A stretch of DNA of 44,650 nt from Gammaproteobacteria bacterium (GTDB lineage Bacteria; Pseudomonadota; Gammaproteobacteria; SpSt-1174), in the NCBI GenBank assembly GCA_037388465.1, contig JARRKE010000011.1:1-44650 (forward strand), written 5' to 3'. Of this stretch, positions 1 to 11,442 are shown piece after piece. A program made the translations under genes and the position numbers. Within the stretch, counting starts at the first letter, position 1, and every line of letters begins with the position of its first letter. The notes under the pieces are model-generated. The model made no database searches. It had not been told where the DNA came from and worked only from the letters and a program-made list of their open reading frames with translations.

Positions 1-944
<944 letters not shown>

Positions 945-956
945 TCAGGCGGCGCC

Positions 957-1811
957 TCAGTCTTCGTGGCGGGCGCAGGCCAGCAGGGTGTTCTTCATGA
1001 GCATGGCCACGGTCATGGGGCCGACGCCGCCCGGCACCGGGGTGATGTAGGCGGCGCGTTCGGCCGCCGCGGCGAATTCCACGTCGCCGCAGAGCTTGCC
1101 TTCCGCGGTGCGGTGCATCCCGATGTCGATCACCGTGGCGCCCTCCCTGATCCAGTCGCCTTTGACCAGACCGGGCTTGCCGGCGGCGGCCACGACGATG
1201 TCGGCCTGGCGGGTGTGGTAGGCGCTGTCGGCCGTGAAGCGGTGACAGGTGGTGACGGTGGCGCCGGCCATCAGCAGCTCCAGCGCCATGGGCCGTCCCA
1301 CATGGTTGGAAGCGCCCACCACCACGGCGTGGCGTCCCTTGTAGGTTTCGCCGATGCTGTCCAGCAGGCGCATGACGCCGAACGGCGTACAGGAGCGCAG
1401 GGTGGGCATGCGCACGGCCAGACGGCCGATGTTGTAGGGATGAAAGCCGTCCACGTCCTTGTCCGGCCGGATGCGCTCGATGACCGTCTCGGTGTCGATG
1501 TGGGCGGGCAGGGGCAGCTGAACCAGGATGCCGTCGATGGTGGGATCGTCGTTCAGCTCGTCGATCAGCGCCAGCAGGGTCTGCTGGGACGTTTCCGCCA
1601 GCAGATCATGGGCCTTGGACAGGATGCCGATCTCCTCGCAGGCGGTGCGCTTGTTGCGCACGTAGACCTCCGAGGCGGGGTCGTCGCCGACCAGGATTAC
1701 GGCCAGGCCGGGCGCACGGTGGCCGCGTGCCAGGCGTTCGTCCACCTCGGATTTGATTTCGCTGCGGATGCCTGCGGCAATGGACTTGCCGTCGATCAGG
1801 GTGGCGGGCAT
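957..1811 (-). CDS. folD: Bifunctional methylenetetrahydrofolate dehydrogenase / methenyltetrahydrofolate cyclohydrolase
   Basis: Cytoplasmic one-carbon enzyme that interconverts 5,10-methylene-, 5,10-methenyl- and 10-formyl-tetrahydrofolate with NADP. The protein is 284 residues, close to the usual 280-290. It begins [27 protein letters not shown] carries the catalytic lysine, [10 protein letters not shown] and [11 protein letters not shown] form the folate site, and [13 protein letters not shown] is the dinucleotide-binding loop. It ends with [10 protein letters not shown]. The frame is open 18 codons further upstream, but family alignment favours the ATG at 1811. It is transcribed convergently with cysS and divergently from the tRNA cluster. 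Confidence 0.96.
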   Translation of the reverse strand: MPATLIDGKSIAAGIRSEIKSEVDERLARGHRAPGLAVILVGDDPASEVYVRNKRTACEEIGILSKAHDLLAETSQQTLLALIDELNDDPTIDGILVQLPLPAHIDTETVIERIRPDKDVDGFHPYNIGRLAVRMPTLRSCTPFGVMRLLDSIGETYKGRHAVVVGASNHVGRPMALELLMAGATVTTCHRFTADSAYHTRQADIVVAAAGKPGLVKGDWIREGATVIDIGMHRTAEGKLCGDVEFAAAAERAAYITPVPGGVGPMTVAMLMKNTLLACARHED

Positions 1812-1908
1812 GAGGGGTCCGTCAGGTGGCTGGCTGTCGAGGCAGCGAATTTTCGCATGTGCCACAAGGGTGGGACAAGCGGGGAGGGATTCGGGTATGA
1901 TTTCACAA

Positions 1909-1937
1909 TTGACGCGTCAGAAAGTGGGCGGTAGTAT
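1909..1937 (+). promoter_or_regulatory. Sigma70 promoter of the tRNA cluster
   Basis: TTGACG at 1909-1914 and TAGTAT at 1932-1937 are separated by exactly 17 bases. The region after the -10 box is very GC-rich (gcgcgccgtcgcc), like the discriminators of stringently controlled stable-RNA promoters. Transcription would start near 1944, about 37 bases before tRNA-Pro. Confidence 0.75.
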
Positions 1938-1980
1938 GCGCGCCGTCGCCTGCCGGACGTCGGCCCGGTGTGCATGATGC

Positions 1981-2057
1981 CGGGGTATAGCGCAGTCTGG
2001 TAGCGCGCCTGCTTTGGGAGCAGGATGTCGGGGGTTCGAATCCCTCTACCCCGACCA
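1981..2057 (+). tRNA. tRNA-Pro (anticodon TGG)
   Basis: 77-base cloverleaf. The acceptor arms CGGGGTA and TACCCCG pair fully, the anticodon stem CCTGC/GCAGG encloses loop TTTGGGA, and the T loop is TTCGAAT. CCA is encoded. It is the first gene of a five-tRNA cluster. Confidence 0.97.
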
Positions 2058-2094
2058 CTCCATGCGGACGAGCCCATGGCGCACCCAGTGAACC

Positions 2095-2171
2095 GCGCCC
2101 GTAGCTCATGCGGATAGAGCATCGGCCTTCTAAGCCGAGGGTAGTAGGTTCGAATCCTACCGGGCGCGCCA
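2095..2171 (+). tRNA. tRNA-Arg (anticodon TCT)
   Basis: 77-base cloverleaf with acceptor stem GCGCCCG/CGGGCGC, anticodon stem TCGGC/GCCGA around loop CTTCTAA, and T loop TTCGAAT. CCA is encoded. It reads AGA and AGG codons. Confidence 0.97.
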
Positions 2172-2213
2172 TATAATCCGGCGTTCGGCCGGTGGATGTT
2201 GCGACGCAATAGT

Positions 2214-2290
2214 GGTGGGCGTAGCTCAGTTGGTAGAGCCCTGGATTGTGATTCCAGTCGTCGTGGGTTCGAGTCCCATCGCCCACCCCA
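2214..2290 (+). tRNA. tRNA-His (anticodon GTG)
   Basis: Acceptor stem GTGGGCG/CGCCCAC, anticodon arm CTGGA-TTGTGAT-TCCAG, and encoded CCA. The G at 2214 can pair with C73 at 2287, giving the extra G(-1) identity base needed for histidylation. Confidence 0.97.
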
Positions 2291-2302
2291 CTTCCCGTCT
2301 AG

Positions 2303-2378
2303 GGGCCGTTAGCTCAATTGGTAGAGCAGTGGACTCTTAATCCATTGGTTGAAGGTTCGAGTCCTTCACGGCCCACCA
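2303..2378 (+). tRNA. tRNA-Lys (anticodon CTT)
   Basis: 76-base cloverleaf with acceptor stem GGGCCGT/ACGGCCC, anticodon loop CTCTTAA and encoded CCA. The CTT anticodon reads AAG only, so the genome should hold a second tRNA-Lys (TTT) elsewhere. Confidence 0.95.
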
Positions 2379-2385
2379 TTTTTCC

Positions 2386-2418
2386 AAGGCCTGGCTTGAC
2401 GCCAGGCCTTTTTGTTTT
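2386..2418 (+). terminator. Rho-independent terminator after tRNA-Lys
   Basis: A perfect 10-bp stem (aaggcctggc at 2386-2395, gccaggcctt at 2401-2410) with a 5-base loop is followed by tttgtttt. It ends the Pro-Arg-His-Lys transcript before tRNA-Leu. Confidence 0.9.
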
Positions 2419-2463
2419 CAACCGCTTAGCTTCCGTTCGTTCCCGAGCGGGCGGTATAGCAGG

Positions 2464-2469
2464 TATACT
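2464..2469 (+). promoter_or_regulatory. Probable -10 box for tRNA-Leu
   Basis: TATACT lies 13 bases before the mature 5' end of tRNA-Leu and just after the terminator of the preceding tRNA cluster, so tRNA-Leu needs its own promoter. No convincing -35 box is visible at 16-18 bases. Confidence 0.45.
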
Positions 2470-2482
2470 GTGGCAAATTGGC

Positions 2483-2567
2483 GCGAAAGTGGCGGAACTG
2501 GTAGACGCGCTGGATTTAGGTTCCAGTGGGGTATCCCGTGAGAGTTCGAGTCTCTCCTTTCGCACCA
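2483..2567 (+). tRNA. tRNA-Leu (anticodon TAG)
   Basis: 85-base class II tRNA with a long variable arm. Acceptor arms GCGAAAG and CTTTCGC pair, anticodon stem CTGGA/TCCAG encloses TTTAGGT, the T loop is TTCGAGT, and CCA is encoded. The tig gene follows after about 80 bases. Confidence 0.96.
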
Positions 2568-2648
2568 CCGCACGAATGACCGGAGGCGGCAGTGCACCGT
2601 CTCCCCGAATGCGATAGATGAATTATGTCTGATAGAGGTGACAACTCC

Positions 2649-3965
2649 ATGCAAGTTTCCGTCGAGTCCACGGGCAGCCTTGAACGCAAGATGACCGTGG
2701 AGGTGCCTTCCGATCGCATCGATCAGGAGGTTGAAAAGCGGCTCAAGTCGCTCGCCGGCCGTGTGCGCCTGGATGGTTTCCGCCCCGGCAAGGTGCCTTT
2801 CAAGGTCGTCAAGCAGCGCTATGAGGAAGGCATGTACCAGGAGGTCGTGGGCGATCTCATGCAACGCACCTTCCAGGAGGCCGTGGTCCAGGAAAAACTG
2901 CGTCCCGCCGGCAGCCCGGCGATCGAGACCCAGGTGAGCGGTCCCGGCAAGGGCCTGCAGTACACCGCGACCTTCGAGGTTTACCCGGAGATCGCACTGT
3001 CCCCCGTGGATGGTTTGGAGATCAAGCGCCCCAAGGTTGAGATCGGCGAGGCGGACATCGACAAGATGATCGAGAACCTGCGCAGCCAGCGCAGTACCTG
3101 GGAGCCGGTGGAGCGCGCCGCGGGGCAGGGCGACTCCATCACCATCGATTTCGAGGGCAGCCAGAACGGCGAGCCCTTCGAGGGCGGCAAGGGCGAGGAC
3201 GTGCCGGTCGAACTGGGCGCCGGTCGCATGATCCCTGATTTCGAGCGCCAGCTGGATGGTCTCAAGGCGGATGATGAAAAGACCATCGACGTCACCTTCC
3301 CCGACGACTATCAGGCCGAGCAGCTCAAGGGACAGACCGTCCAGTTCGCGATCAAGGTCAAGAGCGTCTCCGAACGTCGCCTGCCCGAGATCGACGAGGA
3401 ATTCGTCAAGTCCTTCGGGGTCGAGGACGGCAAGCTCGAGTCCCTGCGCGCCGACGTTCTCAAGAACATGCAGCGCGAGTTGGACGAGCGCATTCAGCAG
3501 CGCGTGAAGACCCAGGTCATGGATGCGCTGGCCGGGGCCAATGAAATCGAAGTGCCCAACGCCCTCATCAAAGAGGAGACGGACCGCCTGCGCCACGAGG
3601 CCATCCATTCCTACGGGCTGAGCCACGATGTCCAGCTGCCGGACGAGCTGTTCGCCGACCAGGCCAAGCGGCGGGTTACTCTGGGTCTGATTATCGGTGA
3701 GCTGGTGCGCCAGCAGGATCTGAAGGTGGATCCCCAGCGGGTCGAGGAAACGCTTGCGCGTCTCGCCGCCAGCTACGAAGATCCACAACAGGTGATCCAG
3801 TACTACCGCAGCCAGCCACAGGCCATGGCCAGTGTCGAAGCGATGGTGATCGAGGATCAGGTGGTCGATTGGGTTCTGGAGCAGGCCAAGACGGTCGATG
3901 AGCCGGTCGCCTTCGACGAAATGATGAATCCCAGCCAGGGTGCTGAAAGCGAGGCAAGCGAGTGA
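2649..3965 (+). CDS. tig: Trigger factor, ribosome-associated chaperone and prolyl isomerase
   Basis: Binds ribosomal protein L23 at the exit tunnel and holds nascent chains. The protein is 438 residues (E. coli about 432). The N-terminal ribosome-binding domain contains GFRPGKVP, the family signature loop. The middle FKBP-type domain (about residues 150-245) includes [13 protein letters not shown], and the rest is the helical arm domain. The ATG at 2649 is chosen because AGAGGTG stands 8 bases upstream and MQVSVES matches the family start; an in-frame ATG at 2625 is less likely. The stop overlaps the clpP start (tgATG type), so the two are translationally coupled. Confidence 0.97.
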   Translation: MQVSVESTGSLERKMTVEVPSDRIDQEVEKRLKSLAGRVRLDGFRPGKVPFKVVKQRYEEGMYQEVVGDLMQRTFQEAVVQEKLRPAGSPAIETQVSGPGKGLQYTATFEVYPEIALSPVDGLEIKRPKVEIGEADIDKMIENLRSQRSTWEPVERAAGQGDSITIDFEGSQNGEPFEGGKGEDVPVELGAGRMIPDFERQLDGLKADDEKTIDVTFPDDYQAEQLKGQTVQFAIKVKSVSERRLPEIDEEFVKSFGVEDGKLESLRADVLKNMQRELDERIQQRVKTQVMDALAGANEIEVPNALIKEETDRLRHEAIHSYGLSHDVQLPDELFADQAKRRVTLGLIIGELVRQQDLKVDPQRVEETLARLAASYEDPQQVIQYYRSQPQAMASVEAMVIEDQVVDWVLEQAKTVDEPVAFDEMMNPSQGAESEASE

Positions 3966-4606
3966 TGAACGGATCAGATTCAAGAAACGGGGCGCAGGAC
4001 ACGCGCGCCCTGAATCTCGTGCCGATGGTCGTCGAGCAGACGGCGCGCGGCGAACGGGCCTACGATATCTATTCACGCCTGCTCAAGGAGCGCGTGATCT
4101 TCGCGGTGGGTCCGGTCGAGGACTACATGGCCAATGTGATTGTGGCTCAGCTGCTGTTCCTCGAATCGGAGAATCCCGACAAGGATATTCACCTGTACAT
4201 CAATTCTCCCGGCGGTTCGGTGACCGCGGGCATGGCGATCTACGACACCATGCAGTTCATCAAGCCCCACGTGAGCACGCTGTGCATCGGCATGGCGGCG
4301 AGCATGGGCGCGGTGCTCCTGGCGGGCGGGGAAAAGGGCAAGCGTTACGCCCTGCCGCATTCGCGGGTGATGATCCACCAGCCCTCAAGCGGCTTCCAGG
4401 GGCAGGCGACCGATATCGACATCCATGCCCGCGAGATCCTCAAGACACGCGAGGAGCTGAACCGGATACTCGCCAACCACACCGGCCAGGACGTGGACCA
4501 GATCCAGCTGGATACCGAGCGCGACCGCTTCATGAACGGCTCGGAGGCGGTGGAATACGGCCTGATCGACAAGGTGCTCAACAAGCGCGGCAACGAGCCC
4601 GTCTGA
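3965..4606 (+). CDS. clpP: ATP-dependent Clp protease proteolytic subunit
   Basis: Serine protease that forms two stacked heptameric rings and degrades substrates fed by ClpX or ClpA. It has 213 residues. The catalytic serine is S113 in [11 protein letters not shown] and the histidine is H138 in [10 protein letters not shown]; the aspartate lies in the DTERDRF motif. [19 protein letters not shown] is the oxyanion and handle region. The short N-terminal extension before LVPMVVEQ is probably the self-cleaved propeptide. The ATG at 3965 overlaps the tig stop. clpX follows after 108 bases. Confidence 0.97.
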   Translation: MNGSDSRNGAQDTRALNLVPMVVEQTARGERAYDIYSRLLKERVIFAVGPVEDYMANVIVAQLLFLESENPDKDIHLYINSPGGSVTAGMAIYDTMQFIKPHVSTLCIGMAASMGAVLLAGGEKGKRYALPHSRVMIHQPSSGFQGQATDIDIHAREILKTREELNRILANHTGQDVDQIQLDTERDRFMNGSEAVEYGLIDKVLNKRGNEPV

Positions 4607-4609
4607 CGC

Positions 4610-4671
4610 CCGCCGCAGCCGAGGGAACGGCCCTGCGATGTCCCTAGTTTCCCTCGGCTTGCATCGCGGCG
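4610..4671 (+). repeat. Long inverted repeat between clpP and clpX
   Basis: agccgagggaa at 4617-4627 pairs perfectly with ttccctcggct at 4649-4659 (11 bp, 21-base loop). Flanking cgccgc and gcggcg can extend the stem. No T run follows, so it is not a standard terminator. It may be a partial attenuator or an mRNA processing or stability element. Confidence 0.6.
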
Positions 4672-4714
4672 GTAATCAGGGCATGTTGTAGCAAAGGATG
4701 GTCGAGGTATAGCA

Positions 4715-5989
4715 ATGAGCGACGACAAGCAAGACGGGCACGACAACGGTAAGTTGCTCTACTGCTCTTTCTGCGGCAAGAGCCAGCATGAGGTGCGCAA
4801 GCTGATTGCCGGTCCTTCCGTTTTCATCTGCGACGAATGTGTCGAACTCTGTAATGACATCATCCGCGAGGAGATGCAGGAGCAGTCTGCTGCCGTCGGC
4901 AACAAGCTGCCCACCCCCCATGAGATCAACAACATCCTCGACGAGTACGTCATTGGCCAGAATCGTGCCAAGAAGGTGCTTTCCGTCGCGGTCTACAACC
5001 ACTACAAGCGTCTGGAGACGCGTGCGGGCAAGGAAGAGGTCGAGCTCGCCAAGAGCAACATCCTCCTGATCGGCCCCACCGGCTCGGGCAAGACCCTGCT
5101 GGCCGAGACCCTGGCCCGGCTGCTGAACGTTCCCTTCACCATTGCCGACGCCACCACCCTCACCGAGGCGGGCTACGTCGGCGAGGATGTCGAGAACATT
5201 ATCCAGAAGTTGTTGCAGAAGTGTGACTACGACGTCGAACGTGCGCAGACCGGCATCGTCTATATCGACGAGATCGACAAGATCTCCCGGAAGTCCGACA
5301 ACCCCTCCATCACCCGGGACGTGTCCGGCGAAGGGGTCCAGCAGGCCCTGCTGAAGCTCATCGAGGGCACCGTGGCCTCGGTGCCGCCCCAGGGCGGCCG
5401 TAAGCATCCGCAGCAGGAGTTCCTGCAGGTCGATACGCGCAACATCCTGTTTATCTGCGGCGGCGCCTTCTCCGGCCTGGAGAAGGTGATTCGCGACCGC
5501 ACCGAGAAGACCGGCATCGGTTTCTCGGCCGACGTGAAGAGCGAGGATACCCGCAACCTCAGCGAGGTGCTGGTCGGGGTCGAACCCGAAGATCTTATCC
5601 ACTACGGGTTGATTCCGGAGTTCGTCGGCCGCCTGCCGGTCCTCGCCACGCTGGAGGAACTGGACGAACAGGCGCTGGTGCAGATCCTGACCGAACCCAA
5701 GAATGCGCTGACCAAGCAGTACGGCAAGCTGTTCGAGATGGAAGGCGTGGAACTGGAATTCCGCGAAGATGCCCTGTACGCCATCGCCCGCAAGGCGATG
5801 GAGCGCAAGACCGGCGCGCGCGGACTGCGTACCATCATGGAGCAGGTATTGTTGGATACGATGTACGACCTGCCTTCCCAGGAGGAAGTGGGCAAGGTCG
5901 TGGTCGACGAGGCGGTGATTAATGGCGATGCCAAGCCGTACCTGATCTATGAGGGCAAGGATCGTTCCCAGGCCTCGGCCGAAAGCTAG
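4715..5989 (+). CDS. clpX: ATP-dependent Clp protease ATP-binding subunit
   Basis: AAA+ unfoldase that recognises substrates (including ssrA-tagged ones, see smpB in this window) and feeds them to ClpP. The 424 residues match the family. The N-terminal C4 zinc-binding domain has CSFCGKSQ and CDECVELC. Walker A is GPTGSGKT at about residue 120 and Walker B is [10 protein letters not shown]. The pore-loop region and [19 protein letters not shown] (sensor and arginine region) are present, and [11 protein letters not shown] is the usual conserved block. GAGG-type Shine-Dalgarno sequence cgaggt lies 6 bases before the ATG. It is co-directional with clpP and lon. Confidence 0.98.
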   Translation: MSDDKQDGHDNGKLLYCSFCGKSQHEVRKLIAGPSVFICDECVELCNDIIREEMQEQSAAVGNKLPTPHEINNILDEYVIGQNRAKKVLSVAVYNHYKRLETRAGKEEVELAKSNILLIGPTGSGKTLLAETLARLLNVPFTIADATTLTEAGYVGEDVENIIQKLLQKCDYDVERAQTGIVYIDEIDKISRKSDNPSITRDVSGEGVQQALLKLIEGTVASVPPQGGRKHPQQEFLQVDTRNILFICGGAFSGLEKVIRDRTEKTGIGFSADVKSEDTRNLSEVLVGVEPEDLIHYGLIPEFVGRLPVLATLEELDEQALVQILTEPKNALTKQYGKLFEMEGVELEFREDALYAIARKAMERKTGARGLRTIMEQVLLDTMYDLPSQEEVGKVVVDEAVINGDAKPYLIYEGKDRSQASAES

Positions 5990-6024
5990 TCCGGCCTCCA
6001 GCCCGGTTTCTGTCTATGCCTTCC

Positions 6025-6053
6025 CTTGAAGTCAGGGACCGGCATCCCCATTA
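6025..6053 (+). promoter_or_regulatory. Heat-shock (sigma32) promoter of lon
   Basis: CTTGAAG at 6025-6031 and CCCCATTA at 6046-6053 are separated by 14 bases. This nearly matches the established sigma32 pattern CTTGAAA-N13/14-CCCCATnT. Transcription would begin near 6060. Confidence 0.8.
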
Positions 6054-6068
6054 CAACACCAATGTCCC

Positions 6069-6095
6069 ATTCGCCCGGGCCGAGACCGGGCGAAT
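6069..6095 (+). repeat. Stem-loop in the lon 5' leader
   Basis: A perfect 10-bp stem (attcgcccgg at 6069-6078 with ccgggcgaat at 6086-6095) has a 7-base loop. It lies just downstream of the predicted sigma32 start. Only ccttccctc follows, so termination is possible but not typical; a role in leader stability or thermosensing is conjecture. Confidence 0.6.
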
Positions 6096-6120
6096 CCTTC
6101 CCTCAATCTGGTGATATTTC

Positions 6121-8553
<2,433 letters not shown>

Positions 8554-8573
8554 TCAGTGCTTATATATGCCTG

Positions 8574-8607
8574 CAGCCGGGGTGAATTTCATCCCGGCTG
8601 TTTTGTT
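8574..8607 (+). terminator. Rho-independent terminator of lon
   Basis: cagccggggtg at 8574-8584 pairs with catcccggctg at 8590-8600 (11 bp including one G-T pair, 5-base loop), followed by ttttgtt. The -35 box of the hupB promoter begins inside the T run. Confidence 0.92.
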
Positions 8608-8635
8608 GACAGCCTTCTGAGGCGCTTGGTATAAA
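8606..8635 (+). promoter_or_regulatory. Sigma70 promoter of hupB
   Basis: A consensus TTGACA at 8606-8611 is followed after 18 bases by TATAAA at 8630-8635. The start would be near 8642, which leaves a leader of about 170 bases before hupB. The leader contains complementary segments (ctacata/tatgtag and aacgag/ctcgtt) but no coding frame I recognise. Confidence 0.82.
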
Positions 8636-8812
8636 ACGTGAACCCTGAGATTGCCTCACAGGTACAACAGGGATTACCCACTTTGTCCGTCTGCCGCCAA
8701 AAGCCTACATACTGATGGGGGAGGGCTATGTAGCCCGAACGAGCCAGTAGGCCGACTTGCTCTCGTTGCAGTCAGGACCCGATCAACCTGCAAAGCGTAA
8801 AGGAATCATCGA

Positions 8813-9085
8813 ATGAATAAAGCCGAACTGATCGATGCTGTGGCTGGTAATGCCAATCTTTCCAAGGCTGATGCCGGCAGGGCTGTAGATGCCCTCGTCG
8901 AGGTTGTCAGCAACACCCTCAAGTCCGGCGATCAGGTGACGATCGTTGGTTTTGGCACCTTCCAGGTGCGCCGTCGTGATGCGCGCAGCGGCCGCAATCC
9001 GCGCACCGGTGAAACTATTCAGATTGCCGCTTCCAATGTTCCTTCATTTAAGGCTGGTAAAGCCCTGAAGGATGCCGTAAACTAG
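8813..9085 (+). CDS. hupB: DNA-binding protein HU-beta
   Basis: Small nucleoid protein that dimerises and bends DNA non-specifically. It has 90 residues, the exact family length. [11 protein letters not shown] opens the helical dimerisation part, [19 protein letters not shown](R)TG forms the beta-arm saddle, and the proline-bearing arm tip is NPRTGETI. The C-terminal [13 protein letters not shown] is typical. Shine-Dalgarno aaagga lies 7 bases upstream of the ATG. The order lon-hupB-ppiD is conserved in many gammaproteobacteria. No terminator separates it from the following tRNA genes, so they may be cotranscribed. Confidence 0.98.
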   Translation: MNKAELIDAVAGNANLSKADAGRAVDALVEVVSNTLKSGDQVTIVGFGTFQVRRRDARSGRNPRTGETIQIAASNVPSFKAGKALKDAVN

Positions 9086-9101
9086 CGCGCCTTCTGAGGG
9101 A

Positions 9102-9177
9102 GGGTGCTTAGCTCAGTTGGTAGAGCGTCGCCCTTACAAGGCGAATGTCGGGGGTTCGACTCCCTCAGCACCCACCA
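9102..9177 (+). tRNA. tRNA-Val (anticodon TAC)
   Basis: 76-base cloverleaf with acceptor stem GGGTGCT/AGCACCC, anticodon arm TCGCC-CTTACAA-GGCGA and encoded CCA. It starts 16 bases after hupB. Confidence 0.97.
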
Positions 9178-9192
9178 GTCGGTAAGAGATTA

Positions 9193-9269
9193 GGAGTGGT
9201 AGTTCAGCTGGTTAGAATACCGGCCTGTCACGCCGGGGGTCGCGGGTTCGAGTCCCGTCCACTCCGCCA
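9193..9269 (+). tRNA. tRNA-Asp (anticodon GTC)
   Basis: 77-base cloverleaf with acceptor stem GGAGTGG/CCACTCC, anticodon GTC in CCTGTCACG, G73 and encoded CCA. It follows tRNA-Val by 15 bases. Confidence 0.97.
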
Positions 9270-9282
9270 TATGAAGTAAGCG

Positions 9283-9311
9283 AAAGGGGTGCCCGATGGC
9301 GCCCCTTTTTG
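9283..9311 (+). terminator. Rho-independent terminator after tRNA-Asp
   Basis: aggggtgcc pairs with ggcgcccct around the tetraloop cgat, and ttttt follows. It ends the hupB/tRNA transcript before ppiD. Confidence 0.9.
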
Positions 9312-9392
9312 CTATCTGAACTGCTGCAGTTATCGGATTCAGCGAATGATCGGGTTATCATTCGTACCCTTCGGAAACATCAGGCGCCAAGC

Positions 9393-11297
9393 ATGCTGCA
9401 AACCATTCACGATCGAGCCAAGGGCTGGATTGCCTACGCCATCATCATCCTGATCACGATCCCCTTCGCGCTGTGGGGCATCGAACGCTATTTCGGTAAC
9501 GGCGGCAAGCGCGTCGCGGTCGAGGTAAACGGTACCGAAATCAGCACCCAGGCATTCATGAACGCCTATCGTCAGCAGGAAGACCGTTTGCGCAACCTGC
9601 TCGGCGGCACGATCCCGGCCGGCATGCTCAACACCGACACCCTGAAGCAATCCACCCTCCAGGGCCTGATTCGCCAGACTCTGCTCGACCAGGTCGTCGC
9701 AGATGCCGGTTACCGGATCACCAACCAGCAATTGTTCCAGCGCATCAAGTCCTTCCAGGTATTTCAGGTCAACGGTCAGTTCAGCGTCCAGCGCTATGAA
9801 CAGATACTCGCATCGCAACGCCTCAGCAAATCCAAGTTCGAGGGGCAGATCCGTCAGGAAATGCGTGTAGAACAGATGCAGAATGGCCTGATCCGCACGG
9901 GGTTCGTGCCGCCCTCGAATGCCGAGGATTTTCTGCGGCTGCAGCATCAGACGCGTGATTTCGACTATGTGCTGATCCAGCCGGCCGCGTTCAAAAAGAG
10001 CTCGGTGCCCGACGCCAAGACCATCGGCGACTATTACACCGCGCACAAGAGCGACTTCATGAGTCCCGAACGGGTCCGCCTCGACTATGTCGAACTGGAT
10101 CCCAAGGCGCTTGAACAGGCCGTTAAGCCGACTGAAGCGGAACTCAAAAAGTACTATCACGCCCATGCCTCCCAGTTCCAGACAGCCGAACAGCGACGCG
10201 CCAGCCAGATTCTGCTGAACCTGCCCCAGAATGCCGATGCCGCTCGTGTCGCCTCCGTCGAAAAACTGGCACACGAGATCGAAACCAAGCTCAATGGCGG
10301 GGCGGATTTCGCCAAGCTTGCGGAGAAATACTCCAACGACAGTTACAGCAAGAAGCACGGCGGCGATCTGGGCTATATCGCCAAAGGCGATATGTCTCCC
10401 GCCTTCGAGCAGGTCCTGTTCTCGCTTGCCAAGGGGCAGGTCAGCCAGCCGGTACGCACCCGCCAGGGGGTGGTAATCATCAAGCTGACGGGTATCAAGC
10501 CGGGTCAGGTGCGCAGCTTCGATCAGGCGAAGCAGGCCGTGGAGCAGGCCTACCGCAAGCAGCATGGGATGAGCCGCTTCAACGATCTGGTCGAAAAACT
10601 GCAGAACGTCAGCTACGAGAATCCGAACAGCCTGCAAGCTGCCGCGGATGCCGTGGGTGGAGAGGTCAAGTACAGCGGCTGGATCACACGCAAGGAAGGC
10701 GCGGGCATCGGCGCCAATCCGAAGGTGCGCAAGGCGGCATTCAGCGACGATGTTTTCAAGCAGAACTACAACAGCGACCTGATCGACCTGCAGGGCGGGG
10801 CGGTCGCGGTGGTTCGCATCAAGGACAAGCAGGCGCCGCGTCAGCTCAAGCTCGACGAGGTGCGTGATCAAATCAGGCAGCAGCTCGAAACGCAGACCAT
10901 GCAGACCAAGGCCCGGGACGCAGGCAAGCAGTCACTGCAGACGCTGCTTGCGGGCAAGAAATCCCTGCAGCGTGTCGCCGCGACCTATCAGGCCCGGGTG
11001 CAGGCCGTGCACGACGTGGTGCGCACCAAACAGGGTATTCCGCAATCCGTATTGAATACGGCCTTCAGCCTGCCGCATCCGGCCAAGGGCCAGACCGTCT
11101 ACGGCGGTGTGGCGCTTCCCGACGGTGGTTATGCGCTGCTTGAACTGCGTGACGTCAAGGTCGGCAGCTTTAAACCCGACGAGATGCAGGGCGCCGAGCG
11201 TCTGAACGGCGTCACTTACGGCAATCTCGAGTTCGATGCCCTGTATCGTGCACTCGAGGGCCAGGCCAAGATCAAGGTCTACAAGAAGAATCTGTAG
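9393..11297 (+). CDS. ppiD: Membrane-anchored periplasmic folding factor PpiD (SurA N-terminal / PpiC type)
   Basis: Chaperone attached to the periplasmic face of the inner membrane, associated with newly translocated outer-membrane and periplasmic proteins. It has 634 residues (E. coli 623). MLQTIHDRAKGW is the family start; one transmembrane helix follows (about residues 11-33, AIIILITIPFALWGI), then a SurA_N-like segment. A parvulin domain lies at about residues 268-365 (RRASQILLN, GGDLGYIAKGDMSPAFEQ, VRTRQGVVIIKL). The frame is open 28 codons further upstream from 9309, but that region overlaps the terminator, so ATG 9393 is preferred. Confidence 0.95.
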   Translation: MLQTIHDRAKGWIAYAIIILITIPFALWGIERYFGNGGKRVAVEVNGTEISTQAFMNAYRQQEDRLRNLLGGTIPAGMLNTDTLKQSTLQGLIRQTLLDQVVADAGYRITNQQLFQRIKSFQVFQVNGQFSVQRYEQILASQRLSKSKFEGQIRQEMRVEQMQNGLIRTGFVPPSNAEDFLRLQHQTRDFDYVLIQPAAFKKSSVPDAKTIGDYYTAHKSDFMSPERVRLDYVELDPKALEQAVKPTEAELKKYYHAHASQFQTAEQRRASQILLNLPQNADAARVASVEKLAHEIETKLNGGADFAKLAEKYSNDSYSKKHGGDLGYIAKGDMSPAFEQVLFSLAKGQVSQPVRTRQGVVIIKLTGIKPGQVRSFDQAKQAVEQAYRKQHGMSRFNDLVEKLQNVSYENPNSLQAAADAVGGEVKYSGWITRKEGAGIGANPKVRKAAFSDDVFKQNYNSDLIDLQGGAVAVVRIKDKQAPRQLKLDEVRDQIRQQLETQTMQTKARDAGKQSLQTLLAGKKSLQRVAATYQARVQAVHDVVRTKQGIPQSVLNTAFSLPHPAKGQTVYGGVALPDGGYALLELRDVKVGSFKPDEMQGAERLNGVTYGNLEFDALYRALEGQAKIKVYKKNL

Positions 11298-11442
11298 CGA
11301 GGGCTGGTTGATTCGGGCCTTCGCGGTGCAGGGTATGCCGGTCGAATGCCTGCTGCGCGGGGAATCAAAGTCGCGCCCGCGCTTGTACCTGCCTTCTCGC
11401 ATGCCGATAATTTCCCGATGAAATTGTTCAGCCTTGTCTAAG

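Noticed and set aside
966-1934. A 322-codon plus-strand frame across folD
   Set aside because: It is antisense to folD, which carries all family motifs.
2418-4076. A 552-codon minus-strand frame over tig and tRNA-Leu
   Set aside because: Antisense to tig, low-complexity and leucine/histidine-rich, no domain.
9339-10871. A 510-codon minus-strand frame over ppiD
   Set aside because: Antisense to ppiD; no motifs of its own.
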